Assembly (NCBI RefSeq): GCF_023278085.1
Contig: NZ_CP066265.1
Coordinates: 1,642,501 to 1,706,500, forward strand
Length of the DNA stretch: 64,000 nucleotides
Direction of reading: 5' to 3'
From: Pseudomonas syringae
Lineage (GTDB): Bacteria > Pseudomonadota > Gammaproteobacteria > Pseudomonadales > Pseudomonadaceae
The notes beneath the pieces are model-generated. The model searched no databases. It had not been told where the DNA came from and saw nothing but the letters and a program-made list of their open reading frames with translations. The translations under genes and the position numbers were made by a program. Positions 36,993 to 45,512 of this stretch are shown here, piece after piece. Each line of letters opens with the position of its first letter. Position 1 is the stretch's first letter.

Positions 36993-37774
36993 TTAGCTTG
37001 CTGCCTGAGCCCTGTATTTTACGGGGCTCAGACCGTTTAGTTTCAGCTTGATGCGGTCATGGTTGTAGTAGTGAATGTACTCATCCAGACCTGCCTTCAG
37101 CTCTTCTATGCTTTCAAATCGTTTCAAATAGAAAAACTCGGACTTCAGCGTACCAAAGAAGCTTTCCATTGCGGCATTGTCCAAGCAATTTCCCTTACGA
37201 GACATGCTTTGCTTCACGCCCTTTACCGCCAGCTTTTGACGGTACTGCGCGTGTTGATATTGCCAGCCCTGATCCGAATGCATCACAAGCTTCGGCTCGT
37301 CTTGCAGCTGCTGCAGCGCCTTGTCCAGCATATTGGTGACCAGCTCAAAGCACGGCCTGGTAGACACTTCGTACGCCACGATTTCACCGTTGTACAAGTC
37401 CATCACAGGCGAGAGATACAGCTTTCGATTGGCCACTTTAAACTCGGTCACATCGGTCACCCATTTCTGGTTCGGACGTTGTGCGGTGAATTTACGCTCC
37501 AGCAAATTCGGCGCAATTTTTCCGACAAGTCCCTTATATAAGGAACGGTATTTTTGGGTCTCACAACTGATCTCAGGCCCAGTTCAGCCATCAATCGCTC
37601 TACAACCTTCTTGTTAACCAACGTACCTGAGTTGCGAATGACCGCCGTGATACGCCGAGCCCCATAAAGACCTCTCTCCTCGTGATAAACACGCTCTATC
37701 TCCTGCTTCAGAGCGGCATCTGGATCGGGCCTGGATTGCACCTGAACCTGATAGTAAAACGTGCTGCGCGCCAA
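36993..37774 (-). pseudogene. IS3-family transposase OrfB, frameshifted
   Basis: DDE transposase of the rve type. All three catalytic regions are present (KWVTDVTEF; MHSDQGWQYQ; CLDNAAMESFFGTLKSE). The frame breaks at an A5 run (37551-37555, T5 on the plus strand). One extra A would give the reading R-P-K-K-Y-R-S-L-Y-K-G-L-V-G-K-I-A-P-N-L and rejoin both halves, as expected for this family. The 5' part should be made by -1 frameshifting from OrfA: the OrfB frame stays open upstream to about 37845 (K-V-L-I-V-K-Q-L-K-N-R-F), overlapping OrfA's AAGAAAAAG end. Confidence 0.88.
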
Positions 37775-37830
37775 GCCCGCCAGCTTCAGAAGGGCGCAGA
37801 GCGGAAACCGGTTTTTCAGTTGTTTGACGA

Positions 37831-38346
37831 TCAGGACTTTTTCTTTTGCCGTCGTTGCTGCTCCTTCAGCTCTTCCAACTTTTTTAGGTAAGCGTTCTCC
37901 ATGCGCAGGTATTCAAGCTCGGCCATTAACTGGTCGCGCGTCTTCTGCGTATCGTCGGCGGTTACGGGTTCGGTGGGATAAGGCTTCTTGGGCATGGCAG
38001 CAGGCTTTCTTCTCGTGGGAACACACGGGGCTAGATCGTTACTGTAATGCTGCTGTTCCCAAATGACTATTTGGCCAGGATCACCAATACCAAAATGCGC
38101 TGCGGTCTGGCGAAGTGACAGCCCGTGCTCGCGCTTGTGCTCAAGCACTGAGCGTTTGAAGGCTTTGCTGTACCGAAGACCCGGCTTGCGATGGCCGGTG
38201 TGACCATGGCTCTTGTAATTAGCGACCCAGCGTCGAAGCAGACTGAAATCGATAGAGAACTGGCTGGCGACCTTACGAAAGCCAATGTTGCCTTCCAGGT
38301 ACGCTCTGACGACGGTGAGCTTGAATTGCTCTGAATATTTGGCCAT
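37831..38346 (-). CDS. IS3-family transposase OrfA (helix-turn-helix)
   Basis: A 171-residue protein (MAKYSEQFKLTVVRAYLEG) with two helix-turn-helix segments (GFRKVASQFSIDFSLLRRWV; LSLRQTAAHFGIGDPGQIVI) and a C-terminal leucine-zipper-like helix (LMAELEYLRMENAYLKKLEE) ending in a Lys-rich stretch where -1 frameshifting into OrfB is expected. It binds the IS ends. The start is ATG 38346, inside the right end of the element; longer in-frame extensions run into the flanking repeat. Confidence 0.88.
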   Translation of the reverse strand: MAKYSEQFKLTVVRAYLEGNIGFRKVASQFSIDFSLLRRWVANYKSHGHTGHRKPGLRYSKAFKRSVLEHKREHGLSLRQTAAHFGIGDPGQIVIWEQQHYSNDLAPCVPTRRKPAAMPKKPYPTEPVTADDTQKTRDQLMAELEYLRMENAYLKKLEELKEQQRRQKKKS

Positions 38347-38398
38347 TTGAACACCCCCATTAGGTCGGATTGGTGTCCAACTTCTTGGGGGTAGTCCA

Positions 38399-38402
38399 CT
38401 GG
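38399..38402. repeat. Target-site duplication, right copy
   Basis: CTGG directly after the right inverted repeat, equal to 36961-36964. Confidence 0.85.
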
Positions 38403-38527
38403 AGCGTGAGGAACGATAGGTGTCAGGGATGACGCTGTGCTGCTGTGCCGACGTCAGCGTACGCAACGAGCGTCTCGACTATCGTGCGACGCTCTGCGTC
38501 GCACGCCGTTCCGGACGCTCTGCGTCC
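38403..38527. repeat. Palindromic repeat unit A, right part
   Basis: Continuation of the unit interrupted by the insertion sequence. It contains the perfect 9-bp hairpin GTGCGACGC-tct-GCGTCGCAC and GGACGC-tct-GCGTCC. With 36913-36964 it makes a 177-bp unit. Confidence 0.85.
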
Positions 38528-38541
38528 GATCTTGAACAGTG

Positions 38542-38719
38542 GCGCAGCGCAGATCTGTGACGCGGAGCGTCACCCAGAGCATTCCCACGCTGGAGCGTGA
38601 GGAGCGATAGGTGTCAGGGATGACGCTGTGCTGCTGTGCCGACGTCAGCGTACGCAACGAGCGTCTCGACTATCGTGCGACGCTCTGCGTCGGCATGCCG
38701 TTCCGGACGCTCTGCGTCC
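38542..38719. repeat. Palindromic repeat unit B
   Basis: Second copy of the same unit, 178 bp, nearly identical to unit A (about 191 bp period, 14-bp spacer). It is uninterrupted and so shows the pre-insertion target. Hairpins: GTGACGC-gga-GCGTCAC, CACGCT-gg-AGCGTG, GACGC-tct-GCGTC, GGACGC-tct-GCGTCC. Typical of P. syringae intergenic repeats. 38720-38812 holds nothing I recognise. Confidence 0.85.
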
Positions 38720-38812
38720 TCTGTTCACTCCGCAGTCCGACACGTCGCTTACTCGCGTAATTCCGTGCTTCAGCTGCACGCAAACCTCTGTCCGTACTGG
38801 CTTTGTAAAAGT

Positions 38813-38827
38813 TGGACAGGTTTTTGC
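38813..38827 (+). promoter_or_regulatory. Candidate sigma-54 promoter of flhA
   Basis: TGGACA-GGTTT-TTGC keeps GG-N10-GC, 64 bp before the flhA start. flhA has a FleQ/sigma-54 promoter in other pseudomonads. The surrounding AAAAGTTGGAC also resembles the insertion-sequence ends, so the match needs care. Confidence 0.55.
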
Positions 38828-38891
38828 AACAGGGTCGATACAGGTCGCCTTTGGCGTCAATGTTTTGATCTAGTGCGCAGGTAACGAATCA

Positions 38892-41021
38892 GTGGATCGC
38901 TCTCAATTACTCAGTAGCGCACGCAGCAATATCACTGGCCTGGGCCGTGGTCAGTTGGGCGTTCCATTGTTGTTGCTGATCATGCTGGCAATGATGATGT
39001 TGCCCATTCCACCGTTCCTGCTGGACGTGTTGTTCACGTTCAACATCGCACTCTCAATCGTCGTGTTGCTGGTCTGCGTCTATGCATTGCGGCCGCTGGA
39101 TTTCTCGGTGTTCCCGACCATCCTGCTGGTCGCCACGTTGCTGCGCCTGGCACTGAACGTGGCTTCGACCCGAGTGGTCATGCTCCACGGTCAGGACGGT
39201 CACGCTGCTGCGGGCAAGGTGATTCAAGCGTTCGGTGAAGTGGTCATCGGCGGCAACTATGTCGTCGGTATCGTGGTCTTCGCGATCCTGATGATTATCA
39301 ACTTCGTGGTGATCACCAAAGGTGCCGGTCGTATTTCCGAGGTGAGCGCGCGTTTCACCCTCGACGCGATGCCCGGCAAGCAGATGGCCATCGACGCCGA
39401 CCTCAACGCCGGTCTTATCGACCAGCCGGAAGCCAAGCGCCGTCGTGCCGAAGTCGCCCAGGAAGCCGAGTTTTACGGTTCCATGGACGGTGCCAGCAAA
39501 TTCGTGCGCGGCGATGCGATTGCCGGCCTGCTGATTCTGTTCATCAACCTGATCGGCGGCATGCTGGTTGGTATCTTTCAGCACAACATGAGCTTCGCCG
39601 ATGCTGGTCGCGTCTACACCCTGTTGACCATCGGTGACGGTTTGGTGGCGCAATTGCCATCACTGCTGTTGTCCACCGCTGCGGCGATCATGGTGACCCG
39701 TGCTTCCGGTTCGGAAGAGATGGGCAAGCAGATCAATCGCCAGATGTTTGCCTCGCCGAAGGCGCTGGGTGTTTCCGCGGCAATCATGATCGTCATGGGC
39801 CTTGTGCCAGGCATGCCGCACTTTTCCTTCATCAGTCTCGGGCTGGTGGCCGCAGGCGGCGCGTACCTGCTGTGGAAGAAAGACAATCAGGTGAAGGTCG
39901 AGGCCATCGCCGAAGTGCAGCGCCAGCAAGACCTGCTGCCGTCTCCGACGCGTGTTCAGGACTCCAAGGAGCTGGGCTGGGACGACGTGACCCCGATCGA
40001 CATCATCGGCCTGGAAGTGGGTTATCGCCTGATTCCGCTGGTGGACCGCAATCAGGGTGGCCAACTGCTCGCGCGTATCAAGGGCGTGCGCAAGAAGCTG
40101 TCTCAGGAGCTTGGCTTCCTGATGCCGACCGTACACATCCGTGACAACCTCGATCTGGCGCCCAGCGCCTATCGCTTGACGCTGATGGGCGTGATCCTGG
40201 CCGAGGCCGAGATCTATCCGGATCGCGAGCTGGCGATCAATCCCGGGCAAGTCTTCGGCACCCTGAACGGCATCACCGCCAGAGACCCGGCGTTCGGCCT
40301 CGAGGCGGTCTGGATCGAAATCAGCCAGCGCAGCCAGGCACAGTCACTCGGGTACACGGTGGTGGACGCCAGCACCGTGGTAGCGACGCACCTCAACCAG
40401 ATTCTGTACAAGCACTCCCACGAGCTGATCGGCCATGAAGAAGTCCAGCAACTGATGCAATTGCTGGCCAAAAGCTCGCCCAAGCTCGCTGAAGAGCTGG
40501 TTCCGGGTGTGCTGTCGCTGTCGTCGCTGCTCAATGTGCTGCAAGCGCTGCTGGCCGAACACGTGCCGGTGCGTGACATCCGCAGCATCGCAGAGTCCAT
40601 CGCTAACAACGCTGGAAAGAGTCAAGATACCGCCGCTTTGGTCGCGGCCGTGCGCGTCGGTCTGAGTCGCGCAATCGTCCAAAGCATTGTAGGCGTTGAG
40701 CCGGAGCTGCCTGTTATCACTCTGGAGCCAAGGTTGGAACAGATATTGCTCAATAGTCTACAGAAGGCCGGTCAGGGTCAGGAAGAAGGCGTTCTGCTTG
40801 AGCCAAGCATGGCTGAAAAGCTCCAGCGTTCGTTGATCGAAGCCGCCCAGCGTCAAGAGATGCAAGGGTTGCCGGTGATTCTTCTGGTAGCAGGTCCTGT
40901 CCGGGCGATGCTGTCACGATTTGGACGTTTGGCTGTACCGAACATGCATGTTCTGGCGTATCAGGAAATACCGGACAACAAGCAAGTAACCATCGTAGCG
41001 ACTGTCGGGCCGAACGGCTGA
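38892..41021 (+). CDS. flhA: FlhA, flagellar export gate protein
   Basis: FlhA forms the nonameric export ring. The 709-residue protein has an N-terminal membrane domain with many helices and the FHIPEP-type signature (RISEVSARFTLDAMPGKQMA, IDADLNAGLIDQPEAKRRR), then a large cytoplasmic domain that binds chaperones (about 360-709). It starts with GTG 38892. Unusually, it is split from flhB by the repeat/IS region, but a sigma-54-like site upstream could drive it. Confidence 0.97.
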   Translation: MDRSQLLSSARSNITGLGRGQLGVPLLLLIMLAMMMLPIPPFLLDVLFTFNIALSIVVLLVCVYALRPLDFSVFPTILLVATLLRLALNVASTRVVMLHGQDGHAAAGKVIQAFGEVVIGGNYVVGIVVFAILMIINFVVITKGAGRISEVSARFTLDAMPGKQMAIDADLNAGLIDQPEAKRRRAEVAQEAEFYGSMDGASKFVRGDAIAGLLILFINLIGGMLVGIFQHNMSFADAGRVYTLLTIGDGLVAQLPSLLLSTAAAIMVTRASGSEEMGKQINRQMFASPKALGVSAAIMIVMGLVPGMPHFSFISLGLVAAGGAYLLWKKDNQVKVEAIAEVQRQQDLLPSPTRVQDSKELGWDDVTPIDIIGLEVGYRLIPLVDRNQGGQLLARIKGVRKKLSQELGFLMPTVHIRDNLDLAPSAYRLTLMGVILAEAEIYPDRELAINPGQVFGTLNGITARDPAFGLEAVWIEISQRSQAQSLGYTVVDASTVVATHLNQILYKHSHELIGHEEVQQLMQLLAKSSPKLAEELVPGVLSLSSLLNVLQALLAEHVPVRDIRSIAESIANNAGKSQDTAALVAAVRVGLSRAIVQSIVGVEPELPVITLEPRLEQILLNSLQKAGQGQEEGVLLEPSMAEKLQRSLIEAAQRQEMQGLPVILLVAGPVRAMLSRFGRLAVPNMHVLAYQEIPDNKQVTIVATVGPNG

Positions 41022-41032
41022 GGTAGTGAGTC

Positions 41033-42361
41033 ATGCAAGTTAAGCGATTTTTCGCCGCCGATATGCGTCAAGCCATGAAGCTGGTTCGTGATGAGCTGGG
41101 CGCTGAAGCTGCCATCATCGGTAACCGGCGCATAGCCGGTGGCGTAGAGCTGACTGCTGCTCTGGATTACAAGCTGTCTGCCCTGGCCCCGCGCGTGCCG
41201 AACATGGAGCTGGAAGACGAGCTGCGCAAGACTCAGTCGCGCATCGTCTCCGCTCAGGCTGAATTGAACAATCGCAGTGACAGTGACACGTCGGTCAACC
41301 TTCAGCTGTTTTCCGGTAAAACCGGCAGCGCTGTCGACACGCACATCGAACCGACACTCGAAGAGCCGCCACGCCCGTTTGCCTATGCGCCTGCCCCTGC
41401 TGCAGAGCCTGCCGCCGGCCAGCGCGCTTTCGACTCGATGCGTTCCGAATTGAATGGTCTGCGTGAGCTGCTGGAAGTCCAGCTCGGCTCCCTGGCCTGG
41501 AATCAGTTGCAGGGCAGCCGCCCGCAGCAGGCCAACCTGTGGCGCCGCCTGCAACGCGTCGGTCTGTCCGGCCCGCTGTCGCGCGATCTGCTGTCGATGA
41601 TTCCGGACATCGATGAGCCCCGTCAGGCCTGGCGCATGTTGCTGGCCCACCTGGCACGCATGATTGCCGTCCCTGAGGTCGAGCCGCTGGAAGAGGGTGG
41701 CGTGATTGCCATGGTCGGCCCTGCCGGCATGGGCAAGACCACCACACTGGCCAAGCTCGCGGCACGTTATGTCTTGAAGTACGGCCCGCAGAACATTGCG
41801 CTGGTCAGCATGGACAGTTTCCGTATCGGCGCTCAGGAGCAGCTCAAGACACTGGGCCGCATCCTCAACGTGCCGGTCACCCATGTCGATCCCGGTCAGT
41901 CCCTGGTTCAGGCACTGGAGCCACTGTTGCGCAAACGTGTAGTGCTGATTGACACCGCCGGGCTGCAAGCCAGCGATCCGGCGCTGCGCATGCAGCTGGA
42001 AAGTCTGGCAGGCCGTGGCATCAAGTCGCGTAACTATCTGGTGCTGGCAACGACCAGCCAGAAGCAGGTGCTGACGGCGGCTTATCACAGTTACAAACGT
42101 TGTGGCCTGGCGGGATGCATTCTGACCAAGCTCGATGAAACAGCCAGCCTCGGCGAAGTCCTGAGCCTGGCGATCAGTCACGAATTACCAGTGGCCTACC
42201 TCACGGACGGCCCACGTATTCCTGATGATCTGCACATTCCACGGCGTCACCAGTTGGTCAGTCGTGCCGTGAGCGTGCAGATGCAGGATGAGCCGAGCGA
42301 GGAAGCGATGGCTGATATGTTTGCTGACCTCTATCACACCCCTGGCAAGAGAGTGGGTTAA
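41033..42361 (+). CDS. flhF: FlhF, SRP-type GTPase for polar flagellum placement
   Basis: FlhF recruits the first flagellar proteins to the pole. The 442-residue protein has an N-terminal basic/variable region (MQVKRFFAADMRQAMKLVRD, Ala/Pro-rich around 110-130) and the NG GTPase domain with P-loop GPAGMGKTTTLAKLAARY, then DSFRIGAQEQLKTLG and LIDTAGLQ. It follows flhA by 11 bp and precedes fleN, the usual polar-flagellum order. Confidence 0.96.
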   Translation: MQVKRFFAADMRQAMKLVRDELGAEAAIIGNRRIAGGVELTAALDYKLSALAPRVPNMELEDELRKTQSRIVSAQAELNNRSDSDTSVNLQLFSGKTGSAVDTHIEPTLEEPPRPFAYAPAPAAEPAAGQRAFDSMRSELNGLRELLEVQLGSLAWNQLQGSRPQQANLWRRLQRVGLSGPLSRDLLSMIPDIDEPRQAWRMLLAHLARMIAVPEVEPLEEGGVIAMVGPAGMGKTTTLAKLAARYVLKYGPQNIALVSMDSFRIGAQEQLKTLGRILNVPVTHVDPGQSLVQALEPLLRKRVVLIDTAGLQASDPALRMQLESLAGRGIKSRNYLVLATTSQKQVLTAAYHSYKRCGLAGCILTKLDETASLGEVLSLAISHELPVAYLTDGPRIPDDLHIPRRHQLVSRAVSVQMQDEPSEEAMADMFADLYHTPGKRVG

Positions 42362-42476
42362 GTGATGGATATTTTTGGAATGTCCCTGCATCAACGGTCT
42401 GCCAGGCATTGTTCATTTGTGAATGTGCGGTTCTCGGTGTGGTTTCGGTCTACGCAAGTCAAGGTAAAGAAATAAC

Positions 42477-43310
42477 ATGGGCAGCATGCATCCCGTACAG
42501 GTGATCGCGGTGACCGGCGGCAAAGGTGGCGTCGGTAAGACTAACGTGTCAGTGAACCTCTCGCTGGCCCTCGCCGAGCTTGGCCGGCGCGTCATGCTGC
42601 TGGATGCCGATCTTGGCCTGGCCAATGTCGACGTTCTGCTTGGGCTGACACCCAAACGGACGCTCGCCGATGTGATCGAGGGTCGCTGCGAGTTGCGCGA
42701 CGTTCTGTTGCAGGGGCCGGGTGGCGTTCGTATCGTGCCTGCTGCTTCCGGCACGCAGAGCATGGTGCATCTGTCTCCCGCCCAGCATGCCGGCTTGATC
42801 CAGGCGTTCAGCGAGATTGGCGACAATCTTGATGTGCTGGTGATCGACACGGCTGCCGGTATCGGTGAATCAGTGGTGAGCTTCGTGCGCGCTGCTCAGG
42901 AAGTACTGTTGGTGGTATGCGACGAGCCCACGTCGATCACCGATGCCTACGCCCTGATCAAGCTGCTCAATCGCGACTACGGCATGAACCGCTTCCGGGT
43001 ACTGGCCAACATGGCCCAGAGCCCGCAGGAAGGGCGCAACCTGTTCGCCAAACTGACCAAAGTAACAGACCGTTTTCTTGATGTTGCCCTGCAGTATGTG
43101 GGCGCCGTGCCGTACGACGAATGCGTGCGCAAGGCCGTGCAGAAACAGCGTGCCGTCTACGAAGCATTCCCGCGTTCCAAATGTGCACTGGCGTTCAAGG
43201 CCATTGCTCAGAAGGTTGATACCTGGCCGTTGCCAGCCAACCCGCGGGGTCATCTCGAGTTCTTCGTCGAGAGACTCGTCCACCAGACCAGCGCGGGGCC
43301 TGTGCAATGA
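42477..43310 (+). CDS. fleN: FleN (FlhG), MinD-like flagellar number regulator
   Basis: A 277-residue MinD/ParA-type ATPase with the deviant Walker A GGKGGVGKTNVSVNL and LLDADLGLANVD, LVIDTAAGIG. FleN binds FleQ and restrains it, keeping flagellar number low. The stop overlaps the fliA start by 4 bp. Confidence 0.96.
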   Translation: MGSMHPVQVIAVTGGKGGVGKTNVSVNLSLALAELGRRVMLLDADLGLANVDVLLGLTPKRTLADVIEGRCELRDVLLQGPGGVRIVPAASGTQSMVHLSPAQHAGLIQAFSEIGDNLDVLVIDTAAGIGESVVSFVRAAQEVLLVVCDEPTSITDAYALIKLLNRDYGMNRFRVLANMAQSPQEGRNLFAKLTKVTDRFLDVALQYVGAVPYDECVRKAVQKQRAVYEAFPRSKCALAFKAIAQKVDTWPLPANPRGHLEFFVERLVHQTSAGPVQ

Positions 43311-44047
43311 CTGCGAGCGGCTATCAGATGTACAGCAAGACTTCTCGTAACTCACAATATGAGCTGATCGAGCGGTATGCACCGCTGGTCAAGCGTATTG
43401 CCTACCATTTGCTGGCGCGTTTGCCGGCCAGTGTGCAGGTCGAGGATCTGATTCAGGCCGGCATGATCGGTCTGCTTGAAGTCTCCACCAAATACGATTC
43501 CACCAAGGGTGCGAGTTTCGAAACCTATGCCGGTATTCGCATCCGTGGAGCCATGCTCGACGAAGTGCGCAAGGGTGACTGGGCGCCTCGCTCGGTACAC
43601 CGCAATACCCGCATGGTCAGTGACGCAATTCGCGCAATTGAAGCTAAAACCGGACGTGACGCTAAAGATCACGAGGTTGCGGCCGAACTCCAGTTGAGTC
43701 TTGATGATTATTACGGGATTTTGAATGATACCTTGGGCAGCCGCCTCTTCAGTTTCGACGACCTGTTACAGGACGGCGATCATGAAGGGCTGCACGAGGA
43801 CGGCGCGAGCGGTTCGCTCGAGCCGTCGCGCGATCTGGAAGACGAGCGCTTCCAGGCCGCGTTGGCCGATGCAATTGCCAATTTGCCGGAGCGTGAGCGT
43901 CTGGTGTTGGCGCTGTACTATGACGAAGAGCTGAACCTGAAGGAAATCGGAGAGGTTCTAGGGGTCAGCGAATCGCGAGTCAGTCAGTTACACAGCCAGT
44001 GCGCAGCTCGTTTGCGAGGGCGTTTGGGGGAGTGGCGAGCGCGTTGA
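43307..44047 (+). CDS. fliA: FliA, flagellar sigma-28 factor
   Basis: The 246-residue sigma factor directs late flagellar genes (here fliC, fliS and probably the FlxA-like gene at 55390). Regions 2, 3 and 4 are clear: LVKRIAYHLLARLPASVQVEDLIQ, SFETYAGIRIRGAMLDEVRKGDW (both seen in part), and LYYDEELNLKEIGEVLGVSESRVSQLH. It is held by the anti-sigma factor FlgM until the hook is complete; flgM is outside the window. Confidence 0.97.
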   Translation: MTASGYQMYSKTSRNSQYELIERYAPLVKRIAYHLLARLPASVQVEDLIQAGMIGLLEVSTKYDSTKGASFETYAGIRIRGAMLDEVRKGDWAPRSVHRNTRMVSDAIRAIEAKTGRDAKDHEVAAELQLSLDDYYGILNDTLGSRLFSFDDLLQDGDHEGLHEDGASGSLEPSRDLEDERFQAALADAIANLPERERLVLALYYDEELNLKEIGEVLGVSESRVSQLHSQCAARLRGRLGEWRAR

Positions 44048-44054
44048 CGGCAGG

Positions 44055-44072
44055 GCGCGACGTTTGTCGCGC
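44055..44072 (+). terminator. Stem-loop after fliA
   Basis: GCGCGAC-gttt-GTCGCGC, a perfect 7-bp stem 8 bp after the fliA stop, without a T-run. Weak evidence for termination. The remaining spacer to cheY also holds GTTCAG-gtg-CTGAAC (44247-44261), a possible operator; I could not place a promoter. Confidence 0.4.
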
Positions 44073-44299
44073 GTTGTCTGCATGCCGGCTGTGCAAAGCG
44101 TTACGTGGTAACAGGATAGACGAGGCAGGGGCCTGTCGGGCAGCGTCTCGATGGGCTTTAGTCGCAGTCTTGACTGTCGTTGTGCCAAGCCCGTCTTCGT
44201 TTCGTATAGCTGGGAGTGTGCTGTGCCAGTATTGATTGAACAGCGTGTTCAGGTGCTGAACGCGTTAAAGACTGCTTGGAGGTCGAATTGGACAAGAAC

Positions 44300-44674
44300 A
44301 TGAAAATCCTCATCGTTGATGACTTCTCAACGATGCGGCGGATCATCAAGAACCTGTTGCGTGATCTGGGGTTTACCAACACGTCGGAAGCCGATGATGG
44401 TCTGACCGCATTGCCGATGCTGCAGAGCGGTGCCTTTGACTTTCTGGTGACGGACTGGAACATGCCTGGCATGTCCGGCATCGACCTGTTGCGTCAGGTT
44501 CGTGCGGATGAGCGCCTGAAGAATCTTCCGGTGCTGATGGTCACTGCCGAGGCCAAGCGTGAGCAGATCATCGAAGCTGCGCAGGCAGGGGTGAACGGTT
44601 ATGTAGTCAAGCCATTCACGGCTCAAGCGCTGAAAGAGAAGATCGAAAAGATCTTTGACCGCGTCAATAGCTGA
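44300..44674 (+). CDS. cheY: CheY, chemotaxis response regulator
   Basis: Single-domain receiver that binds FliM and changes rotation. ATG 44300 gives 124 residues with the acid pair Asp7/Asp8, phospho-Asp52 ([10 protein letters not shown]), Thr in VLMVTAEA and Lys in YVVKPF. The best ribosome site (GGAGG, 44278-44282) is 17 bp from this ATG but 5 bp from an in-frame TTG at 44288 ([12 protein letters not shown]), which may be the true start. First gene of che cluster I. Confidence 0.95.
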   Translation: MKILIVDDFSTMRRIIKNLLRDLGFTNTSEADDGLTALPMLQSGAFDFLVTDWNMPGMSGIDLLRQVRADERLKNLPVLMVTAEAKREQIIEAAQAGVNGYVVKPFTAQALKEKIEKIFDRVNS

Positions 44675-44693
44675 TGCATGCCGTGAGGGCGCT

Positions 44694-45479
44694 ATGGATA
44701 ACACTGATTCGATGGCCGACTTTGAGTCGACCTTAAAAAGACACGCGCAAGAACTTGTCACCAGCCTTGAAAAAGGTCGTTTCGGCGAGGCTGTGCAGCT
44801 GATCCATGAGCTCAACCAGACACGTGACCGCGGCCTTTATCAGGAAGTGGGCAAGCTGACGCGCGAGCTGCACAGTGCAATCGTCAACTTCCAGATCGAT
44901 CCGCATATGCCTCAGGCCGAGGAGGTGTCGCAGATCACTGATGCCACCGAGCGTCTGTCGTACGTCGTCCGGCTGACCGAGAATGCGGCCAACCGCACAA
45001 TGGATCTGGTCGAGGAAAGCACGCCGCTCATGAACGGTCTGAGTACCGACGCCAAGGCGTTGAGCGAAGACTGGGGGCGTTTCATGCGCCGCGAAATCGG
45101 TGCCGAAGAATTTCGCGAACTCGCCAAGCGGGTCGATGGTTTTCTGACGCGTACCGAGAAGGAAACCCATGAGGTCTCCGCACACCTCAACGACATTCTG
45201 CTTGCCCAGGATTACCAGGACCTCACCGGTCAGGTCATCAAGCGTGTCACGCAACTGGTCACTGAAGTAGAAGGCAATTTGCTCAAACTGGTGCTCATGG
45301 CCAGCCATGTCGATCGCTTCGCAGGCATCGAACATGACGAAGAATCCATCCTTGCTGAAAAAGATCCTAAAAAACATCTCGCCAAGGGTGAAGGTCCGCA
45401 GATTCATGCCGATAAACGTGAAGACGTCGTATCCGGACAGGATGATGTAGACGATCTGCTATCGAGCCTCGGCTTCTAA
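44694..45479 (+). CDS. cheZ: CheZ, CheY-P phosphatase
   Basis: A 261-residue helical protein that speeds CheY-P dephosphorylation. The catalytic region is seen in LLAQDYQDLTGQVIKRV (Asp/Gln pair), and the C-terminal CheY-binding peptide in QDDVDDLLSSLGF. I start at ATG 44694 (MDNTDSMADFESTL), preceded by GAGGG; this gives the family length. Confidence 0.95.
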   Translation: MDNTDSMADFESTLKRHAQELVTSLEKGRFGEAVQLIHELNQTRDRGLYQEVGKLTRELHSAIVNFQIDPHMPQAEEVSQITDATERLSYVVRLTENAANRTMDLVEESTPLMNGLSTDAKALSEDWGRFMRREIGAEEFRELAKRVDGFLTRTEKETHEVSAHLNDILLAQDYQDLTGQVIKRVTQLVTEVEGNLLKLVLMASHVDRFAGIEHDEESILAEKDPKKHLAKGEGPQIHADKREDVVSGQDDVDDLLSSLGF

Positions 45480-45512
45480 GATCTGTTGACGGTTAATTTT
45501 AGGGAGCACCCC

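Larger units (their letters stand above)
36965..38398 (-). mobile_element. IS3-family (IS150-like) insertion sequence, 1434 bp, transposase frameshifted
   Basis: Both ends start 5'-TGGACT; the 24-bp terminal inverted repeats (36965-36988 and 38375-38398) match at 21 of 24 positions. The element encodes an OrfA/OrfB pair on the minus strand and is flanked by a 4-bp duplication (CTGG), within the 3-5 bp usual for IS3. OrfB carries a frameshift, so this copy is probably immobile. It lies between flhB and flhA, inside a palindromic repeat, and breaks no gene. I do not recognise the exact IS name. Confidence 0.9.

Noticed and set aside
38346..38657. N-terminal extension of the IS OrfA and small frames in the palindromic repeats
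   Set aside because: Repeat units are non-coding; the same peptide appears twice only because the DNA is duplicated. The OrfA start at 38346 lies inside the IS.
38403..38719. Possible CRISPR array
   Set aside because: Only two long units of about 177 bp made of hairpins, without short regular repeats and unique spacers, and no cas genes.
44247..44261. GTTCAG-gtg-CTGAAC palindrome before cheY as a defined operator
   Set aside because: No known regulator recognises it to my knowledge and a 6-bp inverted repeat is expected by chance; noted only in the annotation.
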